A stretch of 64,000 nt of DNA from Flavobacterium faecale. GTDB taxonomy: Bacteria > Bacteroidota > Bacteroidia > Flavobacteriales > Flavobacteriaceae. Below the pieces are notes generated by a model. The model did no database searches, was not told the origin of the DNA, and saw nothing but the letters and a program-made list of their open reading frames with translations. Position numbers and translations under genes: made by a program. Shown one piece after another: positions 55,030-63,746 of this stretch. Position 1 is the first letter of the stretch. Each line of letters starts with the position of its first letter. The DNA lies in NCBI RefSeq assembly GCF_003076455.1, contig NZ_CP020918.1:3632001-3696000 (forward strand), given 5' to 3'.

Positions 55030-55055
55030 AATTCTTATATTTAAATGATTACTAT

Positions 55056-55901
55056 TTATAATTTAGGTAGCACCGTAAGCCGTAAAAGTTTTTCCTTTTT
55101 CAACCGAAGTTCAAGGTGCCTACTGCCATTGTTTTCCATAAGTTGGATTACTAAGTGTTTTCTACTTGGAATTGTAAACTTGGGTAGCGCAAAAACAGTG
55201 GTATTCTCTCTCTCCCCTTTTATTGAAGTTGGTTTATTATAACTGATTATTGGCACGATTTCTATCTCTTGCGAAGCGGTACGCTTTATCTTATTGCTGT
55301 CTCGGATAAAAAATCGTAACTGATCTAAATCATAATTTATTTTAGAACTGTTTACCACTCTTATCCTGTAATATAAGATGTCATCTCGTATAAAAATTCC
55401 ATTTAATTGGAACTTTATTTCAAACTTTTTACTCATCGCACCAGAGATTTTATTATGATGGTAAAAAGCTAAATTAGAGTATTTATGTACCTCCTCTTCG
55501 TTCGCACCCTCCGCGGAAAAGTACATTTCTGGACTACCTGCCTTAGTTGTATGCAAACTGAGATTTAATTGCGGTGATTCTTCATCGTAGCTTATCACAA
55601 ACGAATACAGCTTAGCATCTGCAGTGATGACCGTAAGGTTGGTTGGGATAAACCCTTGCTGTGCCGCTTTAATATGCAATACATTCTCTAGTCCTTTCGC
55701 TTTCTGTACTAATACATCTTGACTCCCTCTGTCTACGGTTTTAATAGTATAAGGAAATACGATAGTCGTAGTTTTCGAATACCCTATAAAAAGCGAGTCC
55801 GATGCTACTTCTTCAAAATAATTTCCTTCCGTTTGCTGCGCAGCAGCCAAATTGGAAAAGATCCATAAAAAAGCCACTAGCAATACATTAATTTTTTTCA
55901 T
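55056..55901 (-). CDS. traN: Conjugative transposon protein TraN (DUF4138)
   Basis: A 281-residue secreted protein with signal peptide 1-21 (AAAQQ). TKTTTIVFPYTIKTVDRGS-like text near 45 and the central KFEIKFQLNGIFIRDDILYY fit DUF4138/TraN, thought to be a VirB9-like outer part of the mating apparatus. It lies 18 bp after the TraM gene, as in other Bacteroidetes conjugative transposons. Confidence 0.87.
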   Translation of the reverse strand: MKKINVLLVAFLWIFSNLAAAQQTEGNYFEEVASDSLFIGYSKTTTIVFPYTIKTVDRGSQDVLVQKAKGLENVLHIKAAQQGFIPTNLTVITADAKLYSFVISYDEESPQLNLSLHTTKAGSPEMYFSAEGANEEEVHKYSNLAFYHHNKISGAMSKKFEIKFQLNGIFIRDDILYYRIRVVNSSKINYDLDQLRFFIRDSNKIKRTASQEIEIVPIISYNKPTSIKGERENTTVFALPKFTIPSRKHLVIQLMENNGSRHLELRLKKEKLLRLTVLPKL

Positions 55902-55919
55902 GTTTTTAAGTTTTAGATT

Positions 55920-57230
55920 TTAATTAGAATCATTTTGTTTCTGGTTGCCATCGAGAAGCAATACTTGATAGCCAGCTTTTACAACCACTTTAACCAACTT
56001 AACTTTCTTGCTTAGTAGGCTTTTGGCAGCCTCTATTCCTGCTCCCGCAGCCTGCGCTCCCCAGGAATCGTCAAGAGTTCCCATTCCGATGCTCTGCATC
56101 GAACGATCTGCAGTTGTTTTTGCAACATCTCTATTAATAGTGCCTGGAATATAAATTCCATCCAATCCATCCATATCGTAGACTGAAAGTGCTACTGGAA
56201 ACAAAGAGTTACTATATCTAATGCTATTAATTTTAATATTCAATCGCTCTCCTTGTAAAGAAGCTATTCCAAATAGAAAATGATCTTTTGGTATCGCGAC
56301 TCCATTTATATAAATCGCATTGGTTAGCCTCAGCTTTACTGTCGCCCCAGTAACGATGGTTTGTGTTTCATGAATCACAGCCGATATCGTATTTTGCATA
56401 TCGACCGTACTGGTATTTTCATCAAAAGAATAAAATCCATTACGCCTGGATTGTCCATCAGTGCCTAACGGATTTTCAGGACTGCTTTGTAATAAAGAAA
56501 CCATCCCTTCCATCGTTTTGGTACTAATCGTAAATACTTGTCCCCGATTTTCTTTCGAAACTTTTCGCAGTCTCTCTTGCACTCTTTCAGGATGCTGAAT
56601 ATCAAGTATGTTTTCTAACATTCCACCGAGCTGCTTCAATTCAGGATCCTGCTCTTCTTTTCGTCCATCCATAGAACTTATCATGTATTCTAACCTATTA
56701 ATATCTTCAGAATGCATTTCTGAAGTAGTGGGTTTTGCATATTGATTCGAACTAGGATTCTGTTCCTCAACTATAGTTGGGCTATTAATAGCCTTTTGAA
56801 GTGCTTCCAGTTTTTTATGAATCTTTTCTTCATTTGAATCTCGATAAACCGATGTATTTAATCCACCGTTTCCATTGGTATAACTACTTCCTTTAAAAGT
56901 GGTATCCGTATCGGTTTCCGTTCCAGCATCCTGAAAAGATTGGCTCAGGTAATTTGGATCATTTTTGATAAGTTCATCCAGCTTTGCCGAATCGATTGCA
57001 GCTTGTTCGTAATATTTCATCTTATCTAAGAAAATAGCTTCTCTCCCATTTGCATCTGGAAGCTTTGTATTAAAGCCTGTTTTTTCGACTGATTCTAAAG
57101 TAACGGCATCCATTTTACCTCCTCCTAGAATCCAAAATAGAGCTGTAATAAAGGGAAGGACCAAGAGCGGCAATACCATAAACATCTTGCGCTGTCTTTG
57201 CATTTTTAATGATTCTGTTTTTCGTTCCAT
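55920..57230 (-). CDS. traM: Conjugative transposon protein TraM (VirB10-like)
   Basis: A 436-residue protein with one N-terminal membrane helix (MFMVLPLLVLPFITALFWI), a long variable periplasmic region (about 50-250) and a conserved C-terminal domain: VKLRLTNAIYINGVAIPKDH, RLNIKINSIRYSNSLFPVAL, and YDMDGLDGIYIPGTINRDVA. This is the TraM pattern, comparable to VirB10, which spans the envelope. Its start follows the previous gene by one base. Confidence 0.9.
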   Translation of the reverse strand: MERKTESLKMQRQRKMFMVLPLLVLPFITALFWILGGGKMDAVTLESVEKTGFNTKLPDANGREAIFLDKMKYYEQAAIDSAKLDELIKNDPNYLSQSFQDAGTETDTDTTFKGSSYTNGNGGLNTSVYRDSNEEKIHKKLEALQKAINSPTIVEEQNPSSNQYAKPTTSEMHSEDINRLEYMISSMDGRKEEQDPELKQLGGMLENILDIQHPERVQERLRKVSKENRGQVFTISTKTMEGMVSLLQSSPENPLGTDGQSRRNGFYSFDENTSTVDMQNTISAVIHETQTIVTGATVKLRLTNAIYINGVAIPKDHFLFGIASLQGERLNIKINSIRYSNSLFPVALSVYDMDGLDGIYIPGTINRDVAKTTADRSMQSIGMGTLDDSWGAQAAGAGIEAAKSLLSKKVKLVKVVVKAGYQVLLLDGNQKQNDSN

Positions 57231-57231
57231 A

Positions 57232-57729
57232 CTATTGATTTTTAAATTGTGAGCGATAATAATTCTCTACGATAACAAGGCTGTCTAGTAATCCAGGGCG
57301 AGATCTTAGTATACTGTCCTGTATTAGCTTTCCGGTAGGACTACGTCCCAAACTATCCATGTACATCTGAAAACGAGCCATTCTTTCTAATTCAGTTTTA
57401 CTTAATGATGTATTAAATGTTTTATTTTTAGTATCGAATGCTGCTGCAGTGGTAGACCTACTGATGAGACTGCGCTCTATCTTGTTTGAGTTTCCATTTA
57501 GGCCATCTACAATTAAATAAATGTTCCCTCCGACCGTAAATACTATAAAACAAAATAGGATTACGATCCAGCTTTTTGCAGATAGATGTGCAGTCTTCTG
57601 TTCCAGCCACTGAGCGCATTTATGCTGCAACAAAAAAATGACTTCGTTGCATCGTTCTAGTAGAAAGCGTTCTTTGTACTTGACACTTTCAGGATTATTT
57701 CTGCTGTTTCTTTTAAATGTGAATTTCAT
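57232..57729 (-). CDS. TraL-like conjugative membrane protein
   Basis: A 165-residue protein with a single membrane helix (WIVILFCFIVFTVGGNIYLI) after ~50 basic cytoplasmic residues and a periplasmic tail with TGKLIQDSILRSRPGLLDSL. The position between TraK and TraM and the topology match TraL of Bacteroidetes conjugative transposons, though it is longer than the usual ~100 residues. Named by position. Confidence 0.68.
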   Translation of the reverse strand: MKFTFKRNSRNNPESVKYKERFLLERCNEVIFLLQHKCAQWLEQKTAHLSAKSWIVILFCFIVFTVGGNIYLIVDGLNGNSNKIERSLISRSTTAAAFDTKNKTFNTSLSKTELERMARFQMYMDSLGRSPTGKLIQDSILRSRPGLLDSLVIVENYYRSQFKNQ

Positions 57730-57742
57730 AATCTGTTTTTTA

Positions 57743-58363
57743 TCATTTTCTGTTTTTTGAACTTAAATCTCTATTTTCAATAGTGTTCCACCGCTCAATT
57801 AAAAAACCATGTGGATTGTTGTCGCTTCTTGAAACATTGCGAAGATTGCCTTCCGTTATTAGACTTCGATAAGCAATACTTGTGGGTCTTATGATATTTT
57901 GAGTCGCATAACAACGGAACTGATAGGGATATTCATTGATGTTAATTGTTACACTATCCACAGCTATCGTTTGGCTGACATTACCGGATATAATCCCAGA
58001 ATAATATCCGTTTTCCTTTAAATCGTCATATATTCTTTTTGCGCTATCATCCGCCAGATAAAGCGCCTTGGTTACATTTATTTGTATCACTTTATCATCG
58101 GGATCAAGACTAAAAAACAGTCTATGAAAGGTCTTTACATGATCCTTTGCTTCAACTGAAATATTATCCTTTCTATCCGATGCGAATGCCTCCAATGCTT
58201 TACCGTTAGCCAGTATATAAACCTTATCCTGCATTTGCGAAACCAGACTAAAACTTTTGTAAAGAGCAAAGCAACAGAGAATCACACATCCAATTATAAC
58301 TAGCATCGTAAAGCCTCGAACATATCGAAAAGCCGTGTCAATATTTTTCATTTTACTAAACAT
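57743..58363 (-). CDS. traK: Conjugative transposon protein TraK (VirB8-like)
   Basis: A 206-residue protein with an N-terminal membrane helix (FTMLVIIGCVILCCFALYKS) and a periplasmic domain containing HVKTFHRLFFSLDPDDKVI and INEYPYQFRCYATQNIIRPT. These are the standard TraK landmarks, and the fold is taken to be VirB8-like. It lies between TraJ and TraL as expected. Confidence 0.9.
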   Translation of the reverse strand: MFSKMKNIDTAFRYVRGFTMLVIIGCVILCCFALYKSFSLVSQMQDKVYILANGKALEAFASDRKDNISVEAKDHVKTFHRLFFSLDPDDKVIQINVTKALYLADDSAKRIYDDLKENGYYSGIISGNVSQTIAVDSVTININEYPYQFRCYATQNIIRPTSIAYRSLITEGNLRNVSRSDNNPHGFLIERWNTIENRDLSSKNRK

Positions 58364-58381
58364 GATATTTCAATTTAGAGA

Positions 58382-59578
58382 TTAAGAATTGCCTTTTAAT
58401 TTATCACCCATATGACTATTCTTGTCACTGAAGTACGGAGTGGAAATACTAGATCCCGACATGCTTTCAGACATACGACTTGCTGCATTTCCCATCGCAT
58501 CCGCCATCATACTGGCACCAGTACCCACGCTACTTACTGCAGAATTTGTAGTATTACTAAAAATGGTGGTTACCTTTTGACTCAATGCTCCGCCACCGCC
58601 GGCATGAACTATGTAATTAGCTACTGAGGGAACTGTAAAATAACCTACAATCCCAATAATCATGAATACCAGATAGGCCATATCGGTTCTACTAAAAAAA
58701 GTATCTCCATAATCATTTACCTGAGTAATGTCCAGTTGTAACATCTTCTCCTGTATTTTACCGATGATACTACCAAAAATATTAGCAACAGGAAGCCACA
58801 GATAAATATTGATGTATCTTGCCAGCCAAACGGTCAAAGTATGTTGAAAACCATCAAATACAGCGATACCAAATACTAAGGGCCCTAATACGGAAAGAAC
58901 CACCAGTTGAAATGTACGCAGAGTATCGATACAAAGTGAAGCTGCTTCAAACAATACTCTTAGTACTTCACTCATCCATTCCTTGACCGAATTGCGAAAA
59001 TTAAACGATGCCTTCGCCATAGCAAATTTGACATCGTTTCCGATCCCTTCAAGCATTCCTTCATTATCAGGATTAGCATTGTCGTGTGTATATTTATACC
59101 ATCTGTCCTGATCACCACTTCCTGATTCTCCTACATACATCTGCCAAGAGTTGCTACTTTTAATAGCTTCTTCTTTCTTTTGCAACAACAATCCAATAGC
59201 CTTGTTGGATCCTTCTACCATCGCCGCTGTTGCTGTAACGGTAGGTTTCATTACTCCGTTAATCAAGTCCAAGACCGAAGGAAAAATCATAATACAGAAA
59301 CCAATAACAAAAGGCCTTAGCAGCGGATAAAAATCTATTGGTTCTGCACTGGCAATATGCCGCCACACTCTTGAGCCGATATACCAAATAGCTGCAAAAC
59401 CAGCAATTCCTTGACCTACGCCCAATAAATTATTACATAAAGGCATCATCTCCTCGTAGAGTTGGTCCAGTACACCATGCAAGCTATTCATGTCGTCCGC
59501 TACACTTTGCGCCTGACTCGCAAAGGGCAATAGTATTCCTAGGGCAGTAAATAATACTTCCTTACTTGTCTTTGCCAT
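58382..59578 (-). CDS. traJ: Conjugative transposon protein TraJ (VirB6-like)
   Basis: A 398-residue polytopic membrane protein with an N-terminal signal-like segment and several hydrophobic helices: GQGIAGFAAIWYIGSRVWRH, YPLLRPFVIGFCIMIFPSVL, FQLVVLSVLGPLVFGIAVFD and MAYLVFMIIGIVGYFTVPSV. IASAEPIDFYPLLRPF and YINIYLWLPVANIFG are conserved TraJ blocks. The tail after 345 is Gly/Ser-rich. It forms part of the inner-membrane channel. Confidence 0.91.
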   Translation of the reverse strand: MAKTSKEVLFTALGILLPFASQAQSVADDMNSLHGVLDQLYEEMMPLCNNLLGVGQGIAGFAAIWYIGSRVWRHIASAEPIDFYPLLRPFVIGFCIMIFPSVLDLINGVMKPTVTATAAMVEGSNKAIGLLLQKKEEAIKSSNSWQMYVGESGSGDQDRWYKYTHDNANPDNEGMLEGIGNDVKFAMAKASFNFRNSVKEWMSEVLRVLFEAASLCIDTLRTFQLVVLSVLGPLVFGIAVFDGFQHTLTVWLARYINIYLWLPVANIFGSIIGKIQEKMLQLDITQVNDYGDTFFSRTDMAYLVFMIIGIVGYFTVPSVANYIVHAGGGGALSQKVTTIFSNTTNSAVSSVGTGASMMADAMGNAASRMSESMSGSSISTPYFSDKNSHMGDKLKGNS

Positions 59579-59590
59579 ATCATTCTTTGT

Positions 59591-60226
59591 TTAGTTATTT
59601 GCCTTGTAAATGTTACGCATTACACGCACATCATTATGCTCTTTTGCACGCTGGATCGCTAGTACAGTAGTATTGTTATTAAAGCTTCGCAGAAATAAAA
59701 CTTTGTCCTGCATATCTGCATAAATCTTATCAATCGCGGTAAACCTCTCCTCATCATTCATTCTTAATGTATTAGCGCTAATAACCGTGATCAATTCGTC
59801 TAAATTGCGTAAGCTCTGTTGCAGCAAATTATCATATACTCTTGCGCAATAGGCTATTTCATCGGGACTGAAATTGCCACTCTTTCTAAATCCTTCAAAT
59901 GCAGATTTGTATTCTTTTACTAAAAGCAATTGGTATTTCACAATGGCACCTACCCTTTTATAATTCCGTACCGTTGGACTTACTTGCATCAATGCATCAA
60001 GGAATGTTTCATGGAGGCTAAAATTACCCTGAGACAAATCTTTGATCGTGTTGTACCCTCCACTAACAATTTGATACCCTTTTTTCATATCACTAAGTAT
60101 CTGTTTGAATTGCGCCAACTTCTCTATATTGAGAAGTAGTTGTTGCATTTCCTGTGATTGGGCTGAAACCCGAGGGGGGCAAAAGAAACCCATCAAAAGA
60201 ACAGCTATAATTATTATCTTTTTCAT
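59591..60226 (-). CDS. Conjugative-element periplasmic helical protein (TraI-like paralogue 3)
   Basis: A 211-residue protein with signal peptide 1-22 (RVSAQ) and an all-helical body: YQIVSGGYNTIKDLSQGNFS, FSPDEIAYCARVYDNLLQQS and AIQRAKEHNDVRVMRNIYKA. It shares this layout with the next two genes, so the three are tandem paralogues. It sits between TraG and TraJ, where TraI-type proteins lie. Possible VirB5-like role in the pilus or mating contact; inferred from position. Its start overlaps the previous stop by one base. Confidence 0.72.
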   Translation of the reverse strand: MKKIIIIAVLLMGFFCPPRVSAQSQEMQQLLLNIEKLAQFKQILSDMKKGYQIVSGGYNTIKDLSQGNFSLHETFLDALMQVSPTVRNYKRVGAIVKYQLLLVKEYKSAFEGFRKSGNFSPDEIAYCARVYDNLLQQSLRNLDELITVISANTLRMNDEERFTAIDKIYADMQDKVLFLRSFNNNTTVLAIQRAKEHNDVRVMRNIYKANN

Positions 60227-60852
60227 TAGAAATTAGAATTAATACCATACATGCTACGACTTATTTTCAGATCATTCTTCTCTTTTGCTCTTGACAAAGC
60301 CAATAATTTTGTTTGCTTATTAAAGCTTTCACCAAAACTGTAATTTTCTAACATATTAAGATATAATGCGTCAATGCGCTTGATTCGCTCCTCTTCTTTC
60401 ATTTCAACTTGTCCATTCATTACAATAGTCAGGAGCTCCTCCATATTAGCTTCACAATTTTCAATCAAACGATCTACTACTCTTTTGATATACGCTATTT
60501 CATCTCCGTGAAATAAATCGTCCCCCTGCACTTGCTTAATAATGAAACGGGAACTATGAATTATCTTTAGCTGTAGCGCAATAATATCGGCCACCTTGAA
60601 ATAGTTTTTTATTTTCGGATTAACTGTTTTTAAAGAGCTGAAATAATTGCTGTGAAGATTAAATTCCCCTCGCTTGAAATCTCCTATTGTCGTTAGTCCA
60701 TTTTTGACTACAGAATACCCCTTTTGTGCATAATCCGTATAGATCCTTAAAGCAGCAATTTGCTGCAGCAACACTTTTCTTTGCTTAGCTTGTCCCTGTA
60801 AATTATTGGTAAGCAAGCTTATAAATAGTAGATATAAAAATATATTTTTCAT
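60226..60852 (-). CDS. Conjugative-element periplasmic helical protein (paralogue 2)
   Basis: A 208-residue secreted helical protein (signal peptide 1-21, LQGQA). Matching blocks are YAQKGYSVVKNGLTTIGDFK, FHGDEIAYIKRVVDRLIENC and ALSRAKEKNDLKISRSMYGI. Paralogous to its two neighbours, with a strongly diverged middle. The shared ending (RAKEKxDxxxxRxxYGI) is the best family mark. Confidence 0.72.
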   Translation of the reverse strand: MKNIFLYLLFISLLTNNLQGQAKQRKVLLQQIAALRIYTDYAQKGYSVVKNGLTTIGDFKRGEFNLHSNYFSSLKTVNPKIKNYFKVADIIALQLKIIHSSRFIIKQVQGDDLFHGDEIAYIKRVVDRLIENCEANMEELLTIVMNGQVEMKEEERIKRIDALYLNMLENYSFGESFNKQTKLLALSRAKEKNDLKISRSMYGINSNF

Positions 60853-60864
60853 GGACTTATTATT

Positions 60865-61554
60865 TTAGTTAGGAATTCCGTAAAGCTTCTTAATCTTTTC
60901 TACATCATGCTTCGTTTTTGCTCTTTGTAAGCTGAGTTGCCTATTTTGACTATTGAACAGTCTAAGGTCATCATAGTTAGCATCAATTTGATCAGCGGCG
61001 GTATTGATGATTTCCAATCTTTTGGCGTCACTCATTTGGATCGTAAAAGAATCCAGAATTAGAAAAATCTGGTCTATGTTTTTTAGGCTCTCGTTTAATA
61101 TACCTGAATACACTTTATGCATATACTCTAGTTCTGCCACATTAAAATGTGGGTCTTGTTTAATGAGATTCCAAGCTCTGTCATATTCATCTACTAGCCG
61201 TACTTGCTTCTGCGTAATATCCCTAATGCGCTGGTAATAACTAATTATTGATTTGACTTTCATCAACTCCTCGTAGTAATTCTTATACAAGTCCTTTTGC
61301 TTCTGTGTCCATTGAGAAATCTCTCCTAGTTTTAGTTTGGAAAGCGTATTCTCCAGTTTCTTGTGTGCATTTTGAAGCCAGATAGTTTTATTTTGCAACC
61401 GCTGTATTCGCAAGTCTATCGCCAAAATCACTTTTTTAATTGCGGCAGTTATCACTCCAACTATAGGCAAAGCAACGACTGCTGCAGGCCTTGCTGGACT
61501 ACTGACAAGCAGTAGACAAAGCAAACACAAGCTTATTTTTCTCTTTGTTTTCAT
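60865..61554 (-). CDS. Conjugative-element periplasmic helical protein (paralogue 1)
   Basis: A 229-residue secreted helical protein with signal peptide 1-26 (ARPAAV). It carries VITAAIKKVILAIDLRIQRL, KTIWLQNAHKKLENTLSKLK and the shared tail LQRAKTKHDVEKIKKLYGIP. First of three tandem paralogues after TraG. It is longer at the N-terminus, with a coiled-coil-like stretch at 40-75. Confidence 0.72.
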   Translation of the reverse strand: MKTKRKISLCLLCLLLVSSPARPAAVVALPIVGVITAAIKKVILAIDLRIQRLQNKTIWLQNAHKKLENTLSKLKLGEISQWTQKQKDLYKNYYEELMKVKSIISYYQRIRDITQKQVRLVDEYDRAWNLIKQDPHFNVAELEYMHKVYSGILNESLKNIDQIFLILDSFTIQMSDAKRLEIINTAADQIDANYDDLRLFNSQNRQLSLQRAKTKHDVEKIKKLYGIPN

Positions 61555-61610
61555 AATGCATTTAATTTAGGTTTGTTTTTCTCCTCTATTAGAGCGTTAT
61601 AGTCTCTTTT

Positions 61611-63743
61611 TCATCCTTTTGCTTCCCCCCGTAAGTCAGCTGCTAATGCAGCGATTCCTTTTTGAATATCGCCTCCAAACATTTTCGAATAGGCTTGGAC
61701 TTTTAGTTTTTCCGTTTCCTCGGTGGTATAAGCGAGATACTCTTCTAGCGAAACTTCTGTTCGGTAAACTTTAGATAGCATTCCTCCCAGTGAGATAAAT
61801 ACTTCCTTGTATTTCTTGTCTGGATCGTTGGATTTATTTACTGATAATACTAATGCTTTTTCCTTTTCTGTGAGGCCTAATAGTTCTTGAATTTGCTCAA
61901 ATTTATTTTGATACTTACTCTGGTCCAGTAATATCTTGCAGTCACTATTATTGATGATAGCTTGCTTCACTACAGGTGACGAAATGATATCTTCCACTTC
62001 TTGAGTAACTACGATTGCCTCTCCAAAAAACTTTCGAACGGTCTTAAATAAATACTTAATATATTCTGCCATACCCTCCTTAGCAATAGATTTCCACGCT
62101 TCTTCTATTAGTATCATTTTACGAACCCCTTTTAGCTTCCGCATTTTACTGATAAACAGCTCCATTATAATAATAGTAACCACTGGAAAAAGAATCGGAT
62201 GATCTTTAATATTGTCTAATTCGAATACTATAAATCGCTCTTGCAACAAGTCTAAATTTTGAGTAGCATTGAGTAAGTAGTCGAATTCTCCTCCTTGATA
62301 ATACGGACGCAGTACGTAGAGAAAGTTATTTACATCAAAATCCTTTTCTTTTACCTTATCCCCTTCCAATACTTTTACAAAATCCTCTTTTAGAAAATCA
62401 TAAAATGTATTAAAGCTGGGAAACAGTTGCGGATTTACAGCTAGTTTCTCATAATACAATTGTAAAGCATTCGATAAGGCTACATATTCAATCCGATTAA
62501 AAGTCTCATCGTCTTTTTTCCAAAGTGCCAAGAGCAAGGTCTTTATACTTTCTTTTTTCTCTGTATCTAAAGTATCGCCTTCACTGATATAAAAGGGGTT
62601 GAACTTGATTGGATTCTTTTCATCATAGGTGAAATAGTATCCATTGACCATATCACACAACCCTTTGTAACTATGACCTACATCGACAAGTACAACATGG
62701 GTTCCTTGTTCGTAATAGCTTCTAACCATATGATTGGTGAAGAAAGATTTTCCGCTTCCAGAAGGTCCTAGTATAAACTTATTTCGATTAGTGCATATCC
62801 CCATTTTTATTGGTTCATCGCTGATATCTACATGTACTGGCTTTCCAGTCAAACGATCTCCTAGTCTGATCCCAATGGGACTTAGTGACGAACGATAGCC
62901 AGTTTCCATATTTAGAAAGCAGCTTGCTTGCTCCACAAACGTATCAAAGCTATCATTCATCGGAAAATCAGCGGCGTTTCCAGGAATCCCAGCCCAATAA
63001 ATCTGGGCTGCTCCCACTGTTTCTTGTTTTGCTGCTGCATCCATTTGTACTAACGCAGAAGAAACCTTGTTTTTAATATCTTTCAATTCTTCTTTTTGAT
63101 CCGTCCAAACCAAGACATTAAAATGCGCTTTGACAGGGAGCCGTTGCTGACTAATGGCTTCATTAAGAAAATCATTTGTAGCATCGCGAGCAATTAGATT
63201 TTCCCTGCTATATGCTGATAGAGATTGTAGTCGCAGTCTTTTACTTTCTAACTTCTTCAAGGTTTTTTGGAAATCTTCTATAAAAATGTACTGATTATAA
63301 ATGTGATTACACGAAAGTAACTGGCCTAGAGTAGAAGCAAAACCAATGCTAAATTTGGTCCTATCGGTTGAATACCGATCATAGTTAATTCTAGAACCAC
63401 ATAACGCAGGCAAATCGGCTGCATCTCCTAGAGTATAAATCTGGCAATGTTTGTCTCCCACCTGTAAACTATCCTTGAAAGCAATGTCATTTAATACAAA
63501 GGATTCCGGTTTCTCAGACAAGGAACAATAGCGTTCTATAATACCAATCTTTCTGCTGTGACTTCGTAGCTCATCATCGCTAAGACGCTGTAACTTTACA
63601 AATCCGCTGTCTTCCAATATTCGTCTGAATTGCCCTGTGCTATCGACAAAATCTTGACGCACTTGTTCTTTTAAGGTTTCCTCAGGGACAATTGAAGACC
63701 TAATTAAACTAGAAAATAGCGAGCTAGAAGTTTTTCTTCCCAC
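61611..63743 (-). CDS. traG: Conjugation ATPase TraG (VirB4-like), C-terminal part after an in-frame stop
   Basis: From a GTG at 63743 this frame gives 710 residues of a VirB4-type ATPase. The Walker A motif is GPSGSGKS (326-333). Walker B is MILIEEAWKSIAKEGMAEYI, followed by GEAIVVTQEVEDIISSPVVK. KFSIGFASTLG and DVGHSYKGLCDMVNGYYF are conserved TraG blocks. It energises assembly of the transfer apparatus at the inner membrane. The true N-terminus lies further right. The same frame continues beyond a TAG at 63747-63749, so the GTG is probably not the natural start but only the first possible restart. Confidence 0.9.
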   Translation of the reverse strand: MGRKTSSSLFSSLIRSSIVPEETLKEQVRQDFVDSTGQFRRILEDSGFVKLQRLSDDELRSHSRKIGIIERYCSLSEKPESFVLNDIAFKDSLQVGDKHCQIYTLGDAADLPALCGSRINYDRYSTDRTKFSIGFASTLGQLLSCNHIYNQYIFIEDFQKTLKKLESKRLRLQSLSAYSRENLIARDATNDFLNEAISQQRLPVKAHFNVLVWTDQKEELKDIKNKVSSALVQMDAAAKQETVGAAQIYWAGIPGNAADFPMNDSFDTFVEQASCFLNMETGYRSSLSPIGIRLGDRLTGKPVHVDISDEPIKMGICTNRNKFILGPSGSGKSFFTNHMVRSYYEQGTHVVLVDVGHSYKGLCDMVNGYYFTYDEKNPIKFNPFYISEGDTLDTEKKESIKTLLLALWKKDDETFNRIEYVALSNALQLYYEKLAVNPQLFPSFNTFYDFLKEDFVKVLEGDKVKEKDFDVNNFLYVLRPYYQGGEFDYLLNATQNLDLLQERFIVFELDNIKDHPILFPVVTIIIMELFISKMRKLKGVRKMILIEEAWKSIAKEGMAEYIKYLFKTVRKFFGEAIVVTQEVEDIISSPVVKQAIINNSDCKILLDQSKYQNKFEQIQELLGLTEKEKALVLSVNKSNDPDKKYKEVFISLGGMLSKVYRTEVSLEEYLAYTTEETEKLKVQAYSKMFGGDIQKGIAALAADLRGEAKG

Positions 63744-63746
63744 TGG

